A stretch of 25,169 nucleotides of DNA from DASUGM01 sp036274055 (GCA_036274055.1 DASUGM010000128.1:1-25169), one strand, 5' to 3'. Shown: positions 6,558 to 14,266, counted from the first letter of the stretch. Notes: a model not told the origin generated them from the letters alone. Numbers and translations are program-made.

Positions 6558-7451
6558 TCAGTAGTTGGTGATGCGGATCGTGCCGTCGCCAGTCCGCAGA
6601 ATCAGCTTCTTTCCGCCCTGGCCCAGCCGGCCGCGGAGCACGCGGTCGGACCGCGTGCCGCCAGTCGTATCGGCGAGCGTGAGCTCGCTGCGGGCGCGGC
6701 CGTCGGAACCGGGATCGGCCTCGACACTGGCGTTGAAACCATCAGGCAGCTCGACCGAAATCGATCCGTCGTCGGTCGCCACCATCCAATCCTCGGCCAT
6801 GACGGCGCCATTGCGAACGCGAACGACGACCTGGCCGTCGCCGGAGCGCGCGCGCAGGACCGACGGCGTCCCGGTGATGCGCAGGCTGCCGTCGCGAGTG
6901 CGGCACTCGACTCGGCCGCTGACTTCTTCGAGCTGGATGCTGCCGTCGCCGGTTTCGGCGAGAAGCTGGCCGGACGTCTCCACCGCCCGGATCGTGCCGT
7001 CGTTGGTGCGCAGCTCGATGCGCCCGTCCAGGCGCTCGGCGACGATCGATCCATCACCGGAACGGACCACGACATTGATCTTGCGGGGGACGTTGGCGAT
7101 GAATTTCGCACTCGGCGACGTGAAGCGGCCGATGCCGACGAACGAGCCGCCACCGGGATGCCGGGCTTCGATCTGAATCCGGTTGCCGCTCTGTTCGGCA
7201 ATGATCTGAATCTTCGAAACCGCCTCTTTGTTCTGGCCGCGTTTTTCGATCTCGATGACAGCTTCCGGACGATCCCAGGAGCGAATCTCGATCGGCCCAT
7301 CGAAGGTGTAGAGGTGCAGCTCGATGCTCTTGTCGGCGGCGAACCGTTTCTCGTCCCGCTCGATGTAGGCCTGATGGTCGATGTTGAAGTCGCACGCCTG
7401 GCTGCAGACGACGGCAGCGGCAAGGACGGAGGCCGAGAGGAGCCGGGGCAT
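6558..7451 (-). CDS. DUF4097-type putative adhesin / beta-helix secreted protein
   Basis: A 297-aa exported protein. The N-terminal hydrophobic segment (LLSASVLAAAVVCSQAC) is a signal sequence; Cys20 could be lipidated, though SQAC is a poor lipobox. From about residue 115 to the end the chain is built of short repeats of the type GDGSIxxxxxxG spaced about 20 residues apart (SGDGSIVAERLDG, TNDGTIRAVETSG, TGDGSIQLEEVSG, TRDGSLRITG, and a final TGDGTIRITNY). This is the pattern of DUF4097/DUF2807-like proteins, which form a right-handed beta solenoid at the cell surface. No enzymatic role is established for the family. It lies between nagA and another secreted-protein gene on the minus strand. 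Confidence 0.85.
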   Translation of the reverse strand: MPRLLSASVLAAAVVCSQACDFNIDHQAYIERDEKRFAADKSIELHLYTFDGPIEIRSWDRPEAVIEIEKRGQNKEAVSKIQIIAEQSGNRIQIEARHPGGGSFVGIGRFTSPSAKFIANVPRKINVVVRSGDGSIVAERLDGRIELRTNDGTIRAVETSGQLLAETGDGSIQLEEVSGRVECRTRDGSLRITGTPSVLRARSGDGQVVVRVRNGAVMAEDWMVATDDGSISVELPDGFNASVEADPGSDGRARSELTLADTTGGTRSDRVLRGRLGQGGKKLILRTGDGTIRITNY

Positions 7452-7524
7452 CTACCCGAACTGGACGAGTACGGTCAGTCGAAGGTTCTTGTCCGGGTTC
7501 CGGCGGGCACACTTTCATGCCATT

Positions 7525-8748
7525 TCACGGAAGCTCCTGCGGCGTCTCACGGCCCAGAACCCGCTTTCCTGCAATAAACGTCTGCACCACCCGTAAGCGG
7601 TCATCGAGCACGGTCAGGTCCGCGATCGCGCCCTTGGCGATGACGCCGTATCCGACCAGACCAAGTTCGCGGGCCGGCGTCGTGCTGCACATCTCCGCGG
7701 CGCGAACCAAGTCGATGCCGCATTGCGCGACCAGGCAGGCGAAGACCCGATCCATGGTCTGGACGCTGCCTGCCGACGTCCCGTCGTCGAGCAGCGCGAC
7801 GTCGCCGACAGTGATGCGCCGCCCGCCGAGGGCCGCGTGCGCGCCGGCCGGAAGTCCGGAGCCGGCGGTGCCGTCGGAGATCGCCATGACGCGCGCGGCG
7901 CTTTTGGCCGCAATCGCGACGCGCATCGCCGCCGGATGCACGTGCCGGCCGTCGCAAATCAGCTCGACCGCGACGCTCTCGTCGGCCAGCACGGCGCCGA
8001 CGGTGCCCGGATCGCGGTGCGTCATCGGCGTCATGCGATTGAACAGATGTGTCGCCTGCCTGGCGCCGGCGGCGATGGCGGCGCACGCCTCGTCGAAGGT
8101 CGCCGCCGTGTGTCCAATCGAAACGATGTGACCAGCGCGGACGAGATCGCGGGTGAGCTCCAGGCCGCCGTCCAGTTCGGGCGCCAGGGTCACGATGCCG
8201 ATGTCGGCGCGCCGGTGCGCGATGACGTCCAGGATCTCGCGGGCCGAGAAACCGTTCTCTGCGCCGGTGTCGGACCCGAGGGCGGCTGGCGATCTCAGAC
8301 ACGTCAGCGGCTGCGCGCCGCGGTAGCCCGGATTGAGGAAATTGCTTTCCAGATGTGCCGGCAGCACCCGGGCGCTCCCCGGTGTCGCCGCCGCGCGCGC
8401 CACTGCGGTCTGGGCCAACAGCGAATCGAGCGCGGCCGGCGCGCAGGCAACCGACGTCGGACAGAACGCGGTGACGCCCCATCTCGGCAGCAGCTTCGCG
8501 ACGCTGGCAACCGCCTCCGCGCCATCGAGAACATCGTGCCCGAGCACACCATGCACGTGCACGTCGATGAACCCGGGCACGATCGTGCAACCGTCGAGCG
8601 CGATGCGGGTCTCGGCCGGTGACGTCAATCGCGGCCCGCTCAACACGTCGACAATGCGATCGCCCTCGATGACGACGGTCAGACCGTCGGCGAGGCGGTC
8701 GGCGAGCACGACGCTCGCGCCGGTCAACAGCGTGATGCCGGCGCTCAC
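7525..8748 (-). CDS. nagA: N-acetylglucosamine-6-phosphate deacetylase
   Basis: A 407-aa amidohydrolase-superfamily enzyme that removes acetate from GlcNAc-6-P in amino-sugar recycling. Visible motifs are PGFIDVHVHG (58-67), HLESNFLNPGYRGAQP (132-147) with metal ligand E134, GHTAAT (H213), THLFNRMTP (H234), CDGRHVHP (H271) and ISDG with catalytic D292. The usual HLEGPF is HLESNF here, a variation next to the metal ligand. The GTG start at 8748 overlaps the stop of the upstream PIN-like gene (GTGA), so translation is probably coupled. No nagB or PTS gene is present in the window. Confidence 0.92.
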   Translation of the reverse strand: MSAGITLLTGASVVLADRLADGLTVVIEGDRIVDVLSGPRLTSPAETRIALDGCTIVPGFIDVHVHGVLGHDVLDGAEAVASVAKLLPRWGVTAFCPTSVACAPAALDSLLAQTAVARAAATPGSARVLPAHLESNFLNPGYRGAQPLTCLRSPAALGSDTGAENGFSAREILDVIAHRRADIGIVTLAPELDGGLELTRDLVRAGHIVSIGHTAATFDEACAAIAAGARQATHLFNRMTPMTHRDPGTVGAVLADESVAVELICDGRHVHPAAMRVAIAAKSAARVMAISDGTAGSGLPAGAHAALGGRRITVGDVALLDDGTSAGSVQTMDRVFACLVAQCGIDLVRAAEMCSTTPARELGLVGYGVIAKGAIADLTVLDDRLRVVQTFIAGKRVLGRETPQELP

Positions 8749-9176
8749 GCGCCGCGGGCCTCGACGAGCGCGTCGATGGTGAGCACGACCTTGCGGCCGC
8801 GCAGCGGCAGCGCCGAGGTGTCCGCGACCCGAAAGACCGTTCGATCGACGTGACTGAGCAACTTGAAGAGCCAGCTCTCGTCGGGCGCGGAACAGACGAT
8901 CAGCCCCGGACTCTGATCCGGCGGAAAATGCCGATCGTCGAGGAAATCACGGTCGAGCGTGATCAACGTCCGACCGAACTCGCGCGCATGCTGGTAGTGG
9001 TCGGCGTCGCGGGCGCGACGCAGGTCATCATGTTCGAGCACGAAGAGCACGTCCCAGTGCAGCCTGTGGCGCATCAACTCGACGGCCCGCAGCGGCAGGT
9101 TTGCGTCGACGTAGACCCGCGGCGCGCCGGAGACGTCGCCGGCAACGGGACGGAGTTCCGAGGCAAGTGTGCCCAT
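8745..9176 (-). CDS. DUF5615-like PIN-type protein
   Basis: A 143-aa protein resembling the DUF5615 (Mut7-C/PIN-like) family. RVYVDANLPLRAVELM (20-35) supplies the first acidic residue, Asp24. ARDADHYQHAREFGRTLIT followed by LDRDFLDDRHF gives the second acidic cluster and the characteristic LDxDF motif. DUF5615 proteins usually pair with a DUF433 antitoxin-like partner. None is seen here; instead the gene is coupled by a 4-bp overlap to nagA. The ATG at 9176 is chosen because the longer upstream frame only shadows the deoxyhypusine-synthase-like gene. There is no Shine-Dalgarno sequence. Family membership is moderately sure; nuclease activity is not shown. Confidence 0.75.
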   Translation of the reverse strand: MGTLASELRPVAGDVSGAPRVYVDANLPLRAVELMRHRLHWDVLFVLEHDDLRRARDADHYQHAREFGRTLITLDRDFLDDRHFPPDQSPGLIVCSAPDESWLFKLLSHVDRTVFRVADTSALPLRGRKVVLTIDALVEARGA

Positions 9177-9184
9177 AGAACCCA

Positions 9185-9190
9185 AGTTTA
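9185..9190 (-). promoter_or_regulatory. Weak candidate -10 box before the DUF5615 gene
   Basis: TAAACT reads on the minus strand at 9190-9185, ending 8 nt before the ATG at 9176 and overlapping the TAA stop of the upstream gene. It fits the TANNNT pattern seen close to other start codons in the window. It could equally be chance. Confidence 0.25.
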
Positions 9191-10309
9191 GAGTCTGGCT
9201 TTTTTCGCCCGGGCGCCCTGCTTTTTCAGACTGGCGACCAGCCTGGCGCGCTGGTGGTACAGATTCTTCCGTTTGCGCGTGCCGTATTTGCTGCCGACCG
9301 CGTGCTCGCAGAACAGCGGGAAGGCAATCGTCGAATCGCAGTAGGCGACGACGGTGTCCGGCAGCACGCCGGGGTTGACCTTGCCCCAGCTCACCGCCTC
9401 GGACGGCGTCGCGCCAGACAGACCGCCCCAGACGACCTGGTCGGTCGTGATCTGAATGAAGAACTCGTTGCCGCCCTTGGGAATGCCGTAGACCTCCCAC
9501 AGCGTCGGCTGCCCCTGCAGGTAGAAATTCTTCGGCGAGCCGCCGCCGAGGATCACGCAGCCGTTCTTCTTGCCGGCCAGGATGATCGCGCAGACCTCGT
9601 TGACGTCCTTGTTCGGATCGATCATCAGCGAGCTGTCATTCATCAGCTCGTGCCAGGCGACGTTCATGCCGATCGAGCTGTCGCCCGGCGACGACGTGTA
9701 GACCGGCACGCCGAGCTTGGCGGCGCGCGCGACGACGGAGTATTCCTCGCAGCCGGGCCGGCGCTTGAGCAAATCCTGGCCGAGTTCGAAGTGGAACTCC
9801 GATGTCGAGGTCGGCCCGGTCATCTTCGTGCGGGTCAGGAAGTCGCGGATGTAGGCGTCGGTCTCGAGCAGCACGGTCGCCGGAAACAGGACGTCATAGA
9901 TTCGGATCACGCCGGCGGCGTAGAGTTCGCGATCGTCAAGAAACGGCGAGCCGCGGCGGAGGGTGAAGTTCAGCGCGTAGTGCAGGTCATGGTAGAGATT
10001 CGCGCCGGTGCTGATGACGAAGTCGACCAGTCCCCGCTCCATCATCTCGTTGACACAGCCGCCCAGACCGGCCGGCGTCATCGCGCCGGCGATCGTCAGG
10101 CCGATGGTGGTGTCGTTCTTCGGCAGCAGCATCTTCTCGGAAAAGATGTTGCACGCCTCGGACAACCGGCCGGCGTTGAAGGCCTGAAATCCGTTGTCGA
10201 TCAGGTTGCGAATCGCCGGATTGCCGGTCGGCCGGTAGTACTTGATGGGCTTGCCGGTAAGGAACTGTTTGGGACCACGCGCGGGCGATCCGGGAGCGCG
10301 ATGCGGCAC
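9188..10309 (-). CDS. Deoxyhypusine synthase-like protein
   Basis: A 373-aa deoxyhypusine-synthase family protein. Conserved NAD- and spermidine-binding segments include ISTGANLYHDLHYAL (99-113), TSSPGDSSIGMN (205-216), LGGGSPKNFYLQ (254-265) and SEAVSWGK, whose Lys310 matches the essential enzyme-intermediate Lys of eukaryotic DHS. DHS moves the aminobutyl group of spermidine to eIF5A. Bacteria lack eIF5A, so bacterial homologues probably act on small polyamines (homospermidine-type chemistry) or an unknown acceptor. The GTG start at 10309 is supported by AGGAG five nt upstream (complement at 10315-10319), one of the few strong ribosome sites in this part of the window. It heads a minus-strand run and is divergent from the PH-like gene. 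Confidence 0.88.
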   Translation of the reverse strand: MPHRAPGSPARGPKQFLTGKPIKYYRPTGNPAIRNLIDNGFQAFNAGRLSEACNIFSEKMLLPKNDTTIGLTIAGAMTPAGLGGCVNEMMERGLVDFVISTGANLYHDLHYALNFTLRRGSPFLDDRELYAAGVIRIYDVLFPATVLLETDAYIRDFLTRTKMTGPTSTSEFHFELGQDLLKRRPGCEEYSVVARAAKLGVPVYTSSPGDSSIGMNVAWHELMNDSSLMIDPNKDVNEVCAIILAGKKNGCVILGGGSPKNFYLQGQPTLWEVYGIPKGGNEFFIQITTDQVVWGGLSGATPSEAVSWGKVNPGVLPDTVVAYCDSTIAFPLFCEHAVGSKYGTRKRKNLYHQRARLVASLKKQGARAKKARL

Positions 10310-10357
10310 GGCAACTCCTGAGAAAAACGAATCGCGGTTAGCTTACCATTCCCGCTC

Positions 10358-10759
10358 ATGACCATCGGCGTGCTGATCCTCGTCGGTCTCGCAGTCGTCT
10401 TCGCGCTCATCGTCGTCTGGGTGTTACGCAAAGGCCGCCGGCTGCCCGGCGATCACGTCTTCCGCGCCAGCCGGCTCAGCCGCGGCAATCGCATCTTTCC
10501 GACCCAGGTGGTGATCACGCCGAGCAGCGTGACGCACTACACGCCGCAGTTGGTCGGCAAGCTCGAAGAGTCGATCCACATGTCGCACGTCGCCTCGATC
10601 AAGATCGACACGAACCTGATGTTCTCCGACGTGCTGATTGAAACCACCGGCGGACACAACCCGGTCCGCTGCCACGGGCACAGCAAGGGCGACGCGATTC
10701 AGATCAAGAAATTGATCGAAGAATTTCAAACCGCCTACTATCGAGCCAATAAGCAGTAG
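10358..10759 (+). CDS. Small membrane-anchored protein with a PH-like domain
   Basis: A 133-aa protein. Residues 2-23 form a transmembrane helix (GVLILVGLAVVFALIVVWVL) followed by KGRR, which places the rest in the cytoplasm. Residues 35-125 look like a bacterial PH-like domain: FRASRLSRGNRIFPTQVVIT, then HYTPQLVGKLEESIHMSHVAS, then VLIETTGGHNPVRCHGHSKGDA and a terminal helix, QIKKLIEEFQTAYYR. Such domains bind lipids or proteins; no specific role can be given. There is no Shine-Dalgarno sequence. TACCAT ends 8 nt before the ATG. The gene is divergent from the DHS-like gene across 48 bp and ends 8 bp before the long inverted-repeat element. Confidence 0.65.
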   Translation: MTIGVLILVGLAVVFALIVVWVLRKGRRLPGDHVFRASRLSRGNRIFPTQVVITPSSVTHYTPQLVGKLEESIHMSHVASIKIDTNLMFSDVLIETTGGHNPVRCHGHSKGDAIQIKKLIEEFQTAYYRANKQ

Positions 10760-10767
10760 GGCTGTCA

Positions 10768-10906
10768 ATTGCCGGATTGCCGAATCGAGGGCATTGCCGG
10801 ATTGGATTGCCGAATTGGACAATCCAATTGCCCTAATCATTGCCGATCGCCGGATCGCCGGATTGACGCCTGCGGCGATTGGCGGATTGGAAGTCGATTG
10901 TCGTAT
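10768..10906 (+). repeat. Left arm of the long inverted-repeat element (ATTGCCGGATTG words)
   Basis: This 139-bp arm starts 8 bp after the preceding stop codon. It is composed of iterated words such as ATTGCCGGATTG and GATTGCCGAAT. Its first 70 or so bases match the reverse complement of 11308-11239 with very few changes, and the GGATTGACGCCTGCGGCGATTG block is matched exactly by the right arm. The two arms differ mainly by one extra word unit in the right arm. Confidence 0.9.
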
Positions 10907-10942
10907 TTTTCGCGGGCGGCCGGCGTCGGGACGAGGACCAGC

Positions 10943-11125
10943 ATGACCACGCCAGACAAGGTGACGGCGATTGCGGCCGTCGTGCTCTTCGCGCTCTCCG
11001 TCGCCTGGCTGTGGGAGGCCGAGACGTGCGGCCGGTGCTTCATCTCCACGCATGCAGCTCCGGCGATCATCGCCGGCAACCTGGCGATGGCCGCGTGGTC
11101 CTTGCGGCGCTCGTTCGTGAAGTGA
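10943..11125 (+). CDS. 60-aa small membrane protein inside the inverted-repeat element
   Basis: The ATG at 10943 is preceded by GACGAGGA (10930-10937), a reasonable ribosome site. The ORF ends at TGA 11123-11125. The product has two hydrophobic segments: VTAIAAVVLFALSVAWLW (7-24) and APAIIAGNLAMAAWSL (39-54). Between them lies CGRC, two Cys that could bind metal or form a disulfide. The tail is basic (RRSFVK). Codon third positions are GC-rich like the surrounding real genes, which supports coding. An upstream extension into the left arm gives repeat-derived sequence and is rejected. No family is recognised. The gene sits alone between the two arms. Confidence 0.5.
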   Translation: MTTPDKVTAIAAVVLFALSVAWLWEAETCGRCFISTHAAPAIIAGNLAMAAWSLRRSFVK

Positions 11126-11153
11126 CGAGGTGTCCGACCGCAGCCGGCTGACG

Positions 11154-11308
11154 ATACGAGAATCGGTCTGCAATCCGGCAATCAGACAATCCGGCAATCG
11201 CCGCAGGCGTCAATCCGGCAATTCGGCAATCGGCAATGATTGCGGCAATTGGATTGTCCAATTCGGCAATCCAATCCGGCAATGCCCTCGATTCGGCAAT
11301 CCGGCAAT
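11154..11308 (-). repeat. Right arm of the long inverted-repeat element (ATTGCCGGATTG words)
   Basis: This 155-bp arm is the inverted counterpart of 10768-10906 and ends 9 bp from the fabI stop codon. Compared with the left arm it has about 16 extra bases, one further copy of a GATTGCCGGATTG-like word, near its inner end. No target-site duplication is visible outside the arms. Confidence 0.9.
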
Positions 11309-11317
11309 AGCGAAGAT

Positions 11318-12097
11318 CTAAAGTCCCGTAACGTGGAAGCCGCCGTCGACCATCAGCACTTCGCCGGTGATCGCTTTGCCGCCCGGCCCGAGGAGGAACA
11401 CCGACGCGTCGGCGACTTCGCTGGTCTCCACCGTGCGTCTGAGCGGGGCGCGATCGCGGTAGACCTGGAGGATTGTCGAGAACCCCGAAATGCCGGCGGC
11501 GGCGAGGGTCTTGATCGGCCCCGCTGACACCGCGTTGACGCGGATGTTTTTCGGCCCCAGATCAGCGGCGAGATAGCGCACGCTGGCTTCGAGCGCGGCC
11601 TTGGCGACCCCCATCACGTTGTAGTTCGTGAACACGCGTTGTGCGCCGAGGTAGCTGAGCGTCACGATGCTGCCGCCACCGGCTTTCTCCATCAGCGGCA
11701 CGGCCCCGCGCGCAAGCGCGACCAGCGAATAGGCGCTGATGTCGAGCGCCAGCGTGAAGCCAGCGCGCGATGTTTCGACGAACGGCCGATCCAGATCCTC
11801 GCGGTTGGCGAACGCCGTGCCGTGAACGAGAAAATCGAGCCGGCCGTACTGCTTGTCGATCGCCTCGAATACCGCCGCGATCTGCGCATCGTCGCTGACG
11901 TCGCAGGGCAGCAGCAGCGGCGCCGCCGGCAGCGTCGCCGCCAGCTCGCGGACGTTCTCCGCCAGCCGCTCGTTCTGAAACGTCAGGACGACCGTCGCGC
12001 CCTGTTCGGCGGCGGCCCTGGCGATCGCCCACGAAATCGAACGCTTGTTGGCGACACCAACGACGAGACCGATCTTGTCGGAGAGTAATGTGCTCAT
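11318..12097 (-). CDS. fabI: Enoyl-[acyl-carrier-protein] reductase (NADH)
   Basis: A 259-aa short-chain dehydrogenase/reductase of the FabI type. GVANKRSISWAIA (14-26) is the FabI variant of the Rossmann motif. The catalytic set is Y149, Y159 and K166 (SYLGAQRVFTNYNVMGVAK), with the ten-residue Tyr-Tyr and seven-residue Tyr-Lys spacing of FabI. The segment after SAGPIKTLAAAGISGF and the C-terminal GEVLMVDGGFHV are also typical. It catalyses the last reduction of each fatty-acid elongation cycle. The ATG at 12097 (MSTLLSDK) is preferred to an in-frame TTG five codons upstream. It follows the zinc-ribbon gene by 15 bp on the same strand, so the two are probably co-transcribed. Confidence 0.95.
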   Translation of the reverse strand: MSTLLSDKIGLVVGVANKRSISWAIARAAAEQGATVVLTFQNERLAENVRELAATLPAAPLLLPCDVSDDAQIAAVFEAIDKQYGRLDFLVHGTAFANREDLDRPFVETSRAGFTLALDISAYSLVALARGAVPLMEKAGGGSIVTLSYLGAQRVFTNYNVMGVAKAALEASVRYLAADLGPKNIRVNAVSAGPIKTLAAAGISGFSTILQVYRDRAPLRRTVETSEVADASVFLLGPGGKAITGEVLMVDGGFHVTGL

Positions 12098-12112
12098 GAA
12101 CGGCGGGAACAA

Positions 12113-12745
12113 CTAACGCGCGCGCTTGGGACGGCCGCCGCCGTGGCGGCCGGAACGGCCGCCCGAGCCGTGGCCGCCGCCGTGGTTGTTGCCATGCGGA
12201 TGGCCGTTGCCGAAGCTGCTGCCGCCGCCGCGGGACTGGCCATTGCCGCCGTAGCCGCCGCCGTGGCGGAAGCCGAAGCGTGCGTTCTGTCGCTGGTGCA
12301 TCGTGAATTCTGGAATGCTGCGGGGCGGAGGCGGGTCGTCGGCGGTGCGGGGCAGCGAGGCTCGTATCAACGGTCGGTGTGTCGTCCACACTTCGCCGCC
12401 GGCGTTCTCCTCGGCACGCACTTCATCCGCCGCCGGCGCTGTCGTCGTCGCCGGCGCGGCCGCCAGAGGGGGCGCCTCTGGCACGTCCCCCGGAGGCACG
12501 ACGCGCGGCTGCGGCGCCCCGCTGGTCACATCAGCGAGCACCGCATCGTAAAGCGCTGAGCCGTCTTTCCTGCGGCGCTTCGGCTCGCGCGCTCCCTTGT
12601 ACTCGTGTTCGGCGTCACAGGTGCCACACCGGGTTTGCCGGATCGTCTGATCGACGAGAGCGACAACGGCGTGATTGGTGATGCGACGCTCGCGGGGACA
12701 ATAGTCGTCCACGATGTCGCCGAGACGCAGCGGGCGCTGCTCCAT
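12113..12745 (-). CDS. Zinc-ribbon-like protein with a Gly/His/Arg-rich tail
   Basis: A 210-aa protein of no recognised family name. The N-terminal 55 residues contain YCPRERRITNH and RCGTCDAEHEYKG. C16, C40 and C43, with a nearby His, could form a zinc site, and the fold resembles a short nucleic-acid-binding ribbon. A Pro/Ala-rich acidic linker follows (70-145). The last 55 residues are almost entirely Gly, Arg, His and Asn (for example GGGHGSGGRSGRHGGGRPKR), like RGG-type disordered RNA-binding tails. The ATG at 12745 is supported by GGAGA 5 nt upstream. It precedes fabI on the same strand. RNA or DNA binding is inference. Confidence 0.65.
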   Translation of the reverse strand: MEQRPLRLGDIVDDYCPRERRITNHAVVALVDQTIRQTRCGTCDAEHEYKGAREPKRRRKDGSALYDAVLADVTSGAPQPRVVPPGDVPEAPPLAAAPATTTAPAADEVRAEENAGGEVWTTHRPLIRASLPRTADDPPPPRSIPEFTMHQRQNARFGFRHGGGYGGNGQSRGGGSSFGNGHPHGNNHGGGHGSGGRSGRHGGGRPKRAR

Positions 12746-12900
12746 TCAGTTCTCCGTACGGACCGTCATTTCCGGTTCTCACACGCACCCGCCCGGGCCA
12801 TTCAGCACGGGGACATCTGCTCAGGGCGCGCTCGTTTCAGGGCCGGCAACGGCACCTGACGCGGTAGGAATTTCAAGCCTTGCAGGTCAACGCAGGGTAG
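12746..12900. other. Intergenic region, no gene seen
   Basis: The spacer between the S41 peptidase gene and the zinc-ribbon gene holds no supported ORF. On the minus strand TTGACC lies about 130 bp before the zinc-ribbon ATG but has no good -10 at 17-18 nt, so no promoter is called. A leader of about 100 nt is possible. Confidence 0.5.
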
Positions 12901-12928
12901 CAAAAAGGCCTGAAAAAGGCAAAAAGCC
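12901..12928 (-). terminator. Possible weak terminator after the S41 peptidase gene
   Basis: On the minus strand, just after the TAA stop, AAGGC pairs with GCCTT across a 16-nt pyrimidine-rich loop and is followed by TTT. The region contains three runs of five T. The stem is short, so termination efficiency is uncertain. Confidence 0.35.
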
Positions 12929-14266
12929 TTACTTCCCGGCGCCCGATCGCCGGTAGCCGTCGACCCACGTCAGCACCGCGTCGAGGGCCGGATCGCGCCC
13001 GGCCGCCAGCGCGACGCGATCGAGCGGCACTGACACGTCGGGGATGACGCCGTCCCCTTCCAGGCTCTTACCGTTCGAGGTGACGAAGTCGCCGACGACG
13101 TGCAGCAGCACGTCGCCATTGGGCAACTGCTTGGTCGACGCCGGCAGCGCCTGCCCCATCGTCTGACGCCCGAAAATCCGGGCGCGCCCGAGGCTTTGCA
13201 GCGCGCCGGCAAAACATTCCGAGGCACTGGCGGTGAGTTCGTCGACGAGGATGGCGACCGGACCGGCATAGGGCGTGACGGCGCGGCCGTCCGGCATCGA
13301 CCGCCGCGGATTCGGCTTGAATTCGAGCGGCAAGCCGCGCATCTGCATACGCCCGAGCAACTGGGAGCCGTCGTCGATGACCTGACCGGCGACGCCGCGA
13401 ATCATGTCCGCCAGGCCGCCCGGGTTGCCTCGCAGATCGATCACGAGCCCATCGGCAGAACGGAATTTGTCGATCGCGTTGGCCACCGGCACGTTGATCG
13501 TCGGCATCCAGATATTGAACGCGACGATGCCGACGCGCTTGCCGCCAGGGGTTTTTGCCTCGCTGGAGTCGGTCTCGACGGAAAGCGGCGGCAGGTTGCC
13601 GAGTTTCACCGAAGCGCCGGCCGACATCACCCGCGACACTTCGAGACGACGACTGTCCGCCGCGCCGGGCGCCCGCAGTTGCAGCGACGCGGCGACGCCG
13701 ACAAGCCCGTAGAGTGCGCGGCTCGCCCGGCGCCACACATCGAGATCCTTGGCGCGCGGAGTCGGGCCTTGCGCGGCGGCAAACCATTCGCGGGCGCTCT
13801 CGCCGTCGACGCCGTCGAGCCGATCGCCGGCGCGGACGCCGGCGCGTGAGGCGTTCGAGTCGGCAATCACGCGGGTGACCACCCCGTCGCCGGCCGCAAC
13901 GCGGATGTCGATCGGGACCGTCGCCGGTCCGGCCGCCGCCTGATTGTCGGGGGCTGACGACAGCAGCGCCATGTGCGACTTGCCGAGGCGCGCCAGCATC
14001 TCGCGGATGATCGCGCGGCTGTCGTCCGGCGAGGTGGCCCGTTCGACCCGCGGCCGAAACTCGCGCCTGACCGCATTCCAATCGACCCCGCCGAACGTCG
14101 GGTCATAGAACGTCGTGTTGACCGTCTCCCAGACGACGTCGAACGTCTGGAGCGCGAGCGGTCGCCAGTCGGGCACCGCCGCCTGATCGAACCAGGCCTT
14201 TGATGGCGATGCCGCGGCAAGCAGGACCGCCGCCGCCGCAGTGACCGACCAGCGCGCCGCGTTCAT
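12929..14266 (-). CDS. S41-family (C-terminal processing / tricorn-like) serine peptidase
   Basis: A 445-aa exported protease. Residues 1-24 are a signal peptide. Residues 35-100 form the N-terminal helical region, about 115-165 a PDZ-like domain (VVTRVIADSNASRAGVRAGD), and 245-420 the catalytic core. Core motifs are LVIDLRGNPGG (274-284) and TASASE (345-350), with Ser347 as the expected nucleophile. The catalytic Lys of CtpA/Prc normally lies 25 residues later; here that position is Gln372 (GRQTMGQALP). The enzyme is therefore either a tricorn-like S41 using other residues or inactive. The ATG at 14266 overlaps the stop of the LolA-like gene (ATGA). Both products are exported. Confidence 0.85.
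   Translation of the reverse strand: MNAARWSVTAAAAVLLAAASPSKAWFDQAAVPDWRPLALQTFDVVWETVNTTFYDPTFGGVDWNAVRREFRPRVERATSPDDSRAIIREMLARLGKSHMALLSSAPDNQAAAGPATVPIDIRVAAGDGVVTRVIADSNASRAGVRAGDRLDGVDGESAREWFAAAQGPTPRAKDLDVWRRASRALYGLVGVAASLQLRAPGAADSRRLEVSRVMSAGASVKLGNLPPLSVETDSSEAKTPGGKRVGIVAFNIWMPTINVPVANAIDKFRSADGLVIDLRGNPGGLADMIRGVAGQVIDDGSQLLGRMQMRGLPLEFKPNPRRSMPDGRAVTPYAGPVAILVDELTASASECFAGALQSLGRARIFGRQTMGQALPASTKQLPNGDVLLHVVGDFVTSNGKSLEGDGVIPDVSVPLDRVALAAGRDPALDAVLTWVDGYRRSGAGK

Noticed and set aside
10769..10942. Extension of the 60-aa ORF into the left repeat arm (118 aa)
   Set aside because: The extra residues are translated repeat words (Cys/Arg/Ile-rich). The ATG at 10943 has its own ribosome site.
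10768..11308. CRISPR array, suggested by the regular ATTGCCGG words
   Set aside because: The words are contiguous with no constant-length spacers, the two arms are inverted copies of each other, and no cas gene is present.
12098..12112. TTG start giving fabI five extra residues
   Set aside because: The extension MFPPF is not family-like, and the ATG at 12097 aligns with the usual FabI N-terminus.
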